Assembly (NCBI GenBank): GCA_018651745.1
Contig: JABIDL010000016.1
Coordinates: forward strand, 1 to 53,591
Length of the DNA stretch: 53,591 nt
DNA from: Candidatus Neomarinimicrobiota bacterium
GTDB lineage: Bacteria > Fidelibacterota > Marinisomatia > Marinisomatales > TCS55
Reading direction: 5' to 3'
In this document: piece by piece, positions 52,192-53,591 of the stretch
How positions within the stretch are numbered: position 1 is the first letter of the stretch
Layout of the letters: each line of letters opens with the position of its first letter
The notes under the pieces: model-generated
What the model was told of the DNA's origin: nothing
Databases searched by the model: none
Seen by the model: the letters and a program-made list of their open reading frames with translations, nothing else
Made by a program: the position numbers and the translations under genes

Positions 52192-52704
52192 TTAATTCTC
52201 CTGTGTTTCGGTTTGGTGCGAAAGGACACCATAAATAAATTGAATTAAATGTTTATACGGACTTTCCGTATCTCCGAAGCCTTTGATAATTTTTTCCGTG
52301 GCAGGAATAACGCGTGTTTGGACGAATTCATTTCTATCATCTTCTTCCATTTTCGGCAAGACCGATAAAATATGAGTCAAATGGTCCGGCAATTCTGATG
52401 TTTCGGGGATACCAAATTCTCGAAGCATTTCTCGCACACGAACCATAAATACACCTCGCTCATAGTTCTCTCCGTGTAAATGCCAACCCAAATCCAAACA
52501 GGTGTTCGGGGTAAAATCAAATAGTTGAGTAAACTCTTCCTGTAGTTTTGTCAATTCAGTCTCATTCACATGTTGACTGAAAATGTGAAAATCGTCTGTT
52601 TTTTCTCCATTCAGCGATTGACTCACTTTTTCCAAATCAGAACGAATATCCGATTCAGGATAGGAAATTAAAGGAACAAGTTGTGTATAAATTTCTTTAT
52701 TCAT
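52192..52704 (-). CDS. narJ: Nitrate reductase assembly chaperone
   Basis: About 170 residues from ATG 52704, just after the narH stop; the open frame from 52740 overlaps narH and is less likely. The NarJ/TorD-type pattern is visible: helical, with LISYPESDIRSDL at the start and LDLGWHLHGENYERGVFMVRV near residue 80. NarJ helps insert the molybdenum cofactor into NarG. Confidence 0.88.
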   Translation of the reverse strand: MNKEIYTQLVPLISYPESDIRSDLEKVSQSLNGEKTDDFHIFSQHVNETELTKLQEEFTQLFDFTPNTCLDLGWHLHGENYERGVFMVRVREMLREFGIPETSELPDHLTHILSVLPKMEEDDRNEFVQTRVIPATEKIIKGFGDTESPYKHLIQFIYGVLSHQTETQEN

Positions 52705-52705
52705 T

Positions 52706-53591
52706 TTACCAACCCCGCGCCGGTGCTTCTTTGAATCCAAACCCAGTTTCTTGTTTATGTTCCAATGGGTCTTTCATCATTTCGATAGCTTCTTCACGGT
52801 GAGCTGCTGGAATTACAAATCGATCTTCGAATGTGCAAAGTGATGTCAATTCATAAATATCATTTGCTTCGTTTGGATTGCAATCAGCTTCAATCAATAA
52901 TTTTTCAGCATCAATTTTTTCGATATCTCCCACTGTTTCTGCTCGACGAAATGTTCGAATGGCCGATTGCTTCTTCAAGACATATCGTAAATGGCTTTCA
53001 TTTCCACCACCAAACATTTTGGCTAAATATTTAATGGGAGCACGTGCTTTATCAAAATCAGGGAAAAATTCTTCATTAATGCTTCTGACAGATTCCCCTT
53101 CTTGTGCGGACATAACTGGCAACATAGGCGGAACATAAAAAAGCATGGGCAATGTTCTGTATTCCACGTGTGGTGGAAGTGCAATGCCCCATTCTTTCAC
53201 AAATTTATATACAGGCGAATCTTGAGCCGCTTTAATAGTTGAATCAGCGATGCCATTTTTCTTTGCTTCCCGAATCACATTTTCATCAAATGGATCCAAA
53301 ATCATTTCCCGCTGTGCATCCACTAATTCTTCATCGGGACGCTTGGCGGTTTCTTCAATTTTATCTGCATCATAAAGCAAGACGCCCAAATATCGAATTC
53401 GTCCAACACAGGAATGAAAACACGCCGGCGCTTGCCCTGTTTCAACTCGTGGAAAACAGAGAATACATTTTTCGGATTTTCCCGTATTCCAGTTATAATA
53501 TGTTTTTTTATACGGACAAGCAGAAATGCACGAACGCCAAGCACGACATCGTTCTTGGTCTAACAATACAATCCCGTCTTCGCCCCGTTTA
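52706..53591 (-). CDS. narH: Respiratory nitrate reductase beta subunit, partial (C-terminal part)
   Basis: The frame is open at the right edge; at least 294 codons are inside the window. Clear NarH motifs are present: KRGEDGIVLL, CRAWRSCISACPYKKTYYNW, KCILCFPRVETGQAPACFHSCVGRIRYLGVLLYD and the LPPHVEYRTLPMLFYVPPM segment. The protein carries FeS clusters that pass electrons from NarI to the molybdenum site in NarG. The rest of narH, and presumably narG, lie beyond the window. Confidence 0.95.
   Translation of the reverse strand, partial: KRGEDGIVLLDQERCRAWRSCISACPYKKTYYNWNTGKSEKCILCFPRVETGQAPACFHSCVGRIRYLGVLLYDADKIEETAKRPDEELVDAQREMILDPFDENVIREAKKNGIADSTIKAAQDSPVYKFVKEWGIALPPHVEYRTLPMLFYVPPMLPVMSAQEGESVRSINEEFFPDFDKARAPIKYLAKMFGGGNESHLRYVLKKQSAIRTFRRAETVGDIEKIDAEKLLIEADCNPNEANDIYELTSLCTFEDRFVIPAAHREEAIEMMKDPLEHKQETGFGFKEAPARGW

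Noticed and set aside
53566-53566. Start of narH inside the window at a TTG codon
   Set aside because: The frame stays open to the edge and residues upstream (KRGEDGIV) are conserved in NarH, so the gene continues beyond the window.
1-53591. CRISPR arrays, tRNA or rRNA genes, insertion sequences or prophage
   Set aside because: No regularly spaced repeats, transposase-like proteins, integrases or recognisable RNA genes were seen on either strand.

Overview
The window is about 53.6 kb of AT-rich bacterial DNA (estimated by eye). Practically every gene lies on the minus strand, so transcription runs from high to low coordinates. Features pointing to the FCB group are a C-terminal Por/type IX secretion sorting domain with the usual 'NYPNPFNPST' lead-in, an alternative complex III (ActABCDEF), and many lipoproteins and outer-membrane barrels. 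A Marinimicrobia (SAR406)-like or Calditrichota-like bacterium is my best guess. That is inference; no rRNA or other taxonomic marker is present.

Regions, in transcription order. (1) 53591-48218: respiratory nitrate reductase, with partial narH at the edge, then narJ, narI and two NarK-family transporters. (2) 48137-37396: the nitrosative-stress di-iron protein Ric, the complete actABCDEF operon, an outer-membrane porin and an octaheme hydroxylamine-oxidoreductase-like cytochrome. (3) 37395-30516: a structured leader, then molybdenum-cofactor genes (moaA, a moaC-mogA fusion, moeA, a rhodanese-MoeB-like protein, moaD, moaE) with an adenosine deaminase and a TauE-type exporter among them. (4) 30381-14196: a tightly packed 13-gene operon headed by a MerR regulator with a Cys-rich 'two-CW' tail. 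It encodes eight multiheme c-type cytochromes (94 heme motifs by my count), a tandem-rhodanese lipoprotein, an outer-membrane barrel, two cytochrome-b/multiheme fusions and a HybA/HybB-like (FeS/NrfD) pair. (5) 14002-8912: a type IX-secreted multiheme cytochrome with an ethylbenzene-dehydrogenase-type domain and an apparent frameshift, followed by a TPR/UPF0489 protein. (6) 8787-89: general genes, namely a barrel protein, an OFA-family transporter, rpiB, a YbdK-type ligase, a DASS transporter, a tandem Usp, a PuuD-like membrane protein, and a small VKOR/zinc-ribbon operon.

How the parts could work together: Nar reduces nitrate to nitrite and needs the molybdenum cofactor made next door. ACIII oxidises quinol and could pass electrons through ActE to the octaheme HAO-like protein, which may reduce nitrite, while Ric repairs damage from NO. 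The 13-gene operon looks like a full electron route: several quinol-oxidising inner-membrane modules, periplasmic multiheme carriers, lipoprotein cytochromes and a barrel. The secreted cytochrome beyond it would be the cell-surface end. No catalytic subunit for a soluble acceptor is visible, so extracellular electron transfer is the leading hypothesis. A sulfur-compound pathway is the main alternative because of the rhodanese lipoprotein and the Psr-like FeS/NrfD pair.

Two cytochrome genes of this system appear broken in this sequence: a 4-bp tandem duplication near 13871-13878 and an in-frame TGA at 29726-29728. They may be sequencing errors, recent mutations or real switches. No rRNA, tRNA, insertion sequence, CRISPR array or origin was seen, and no gene-free stretch exceeds 300 bases.
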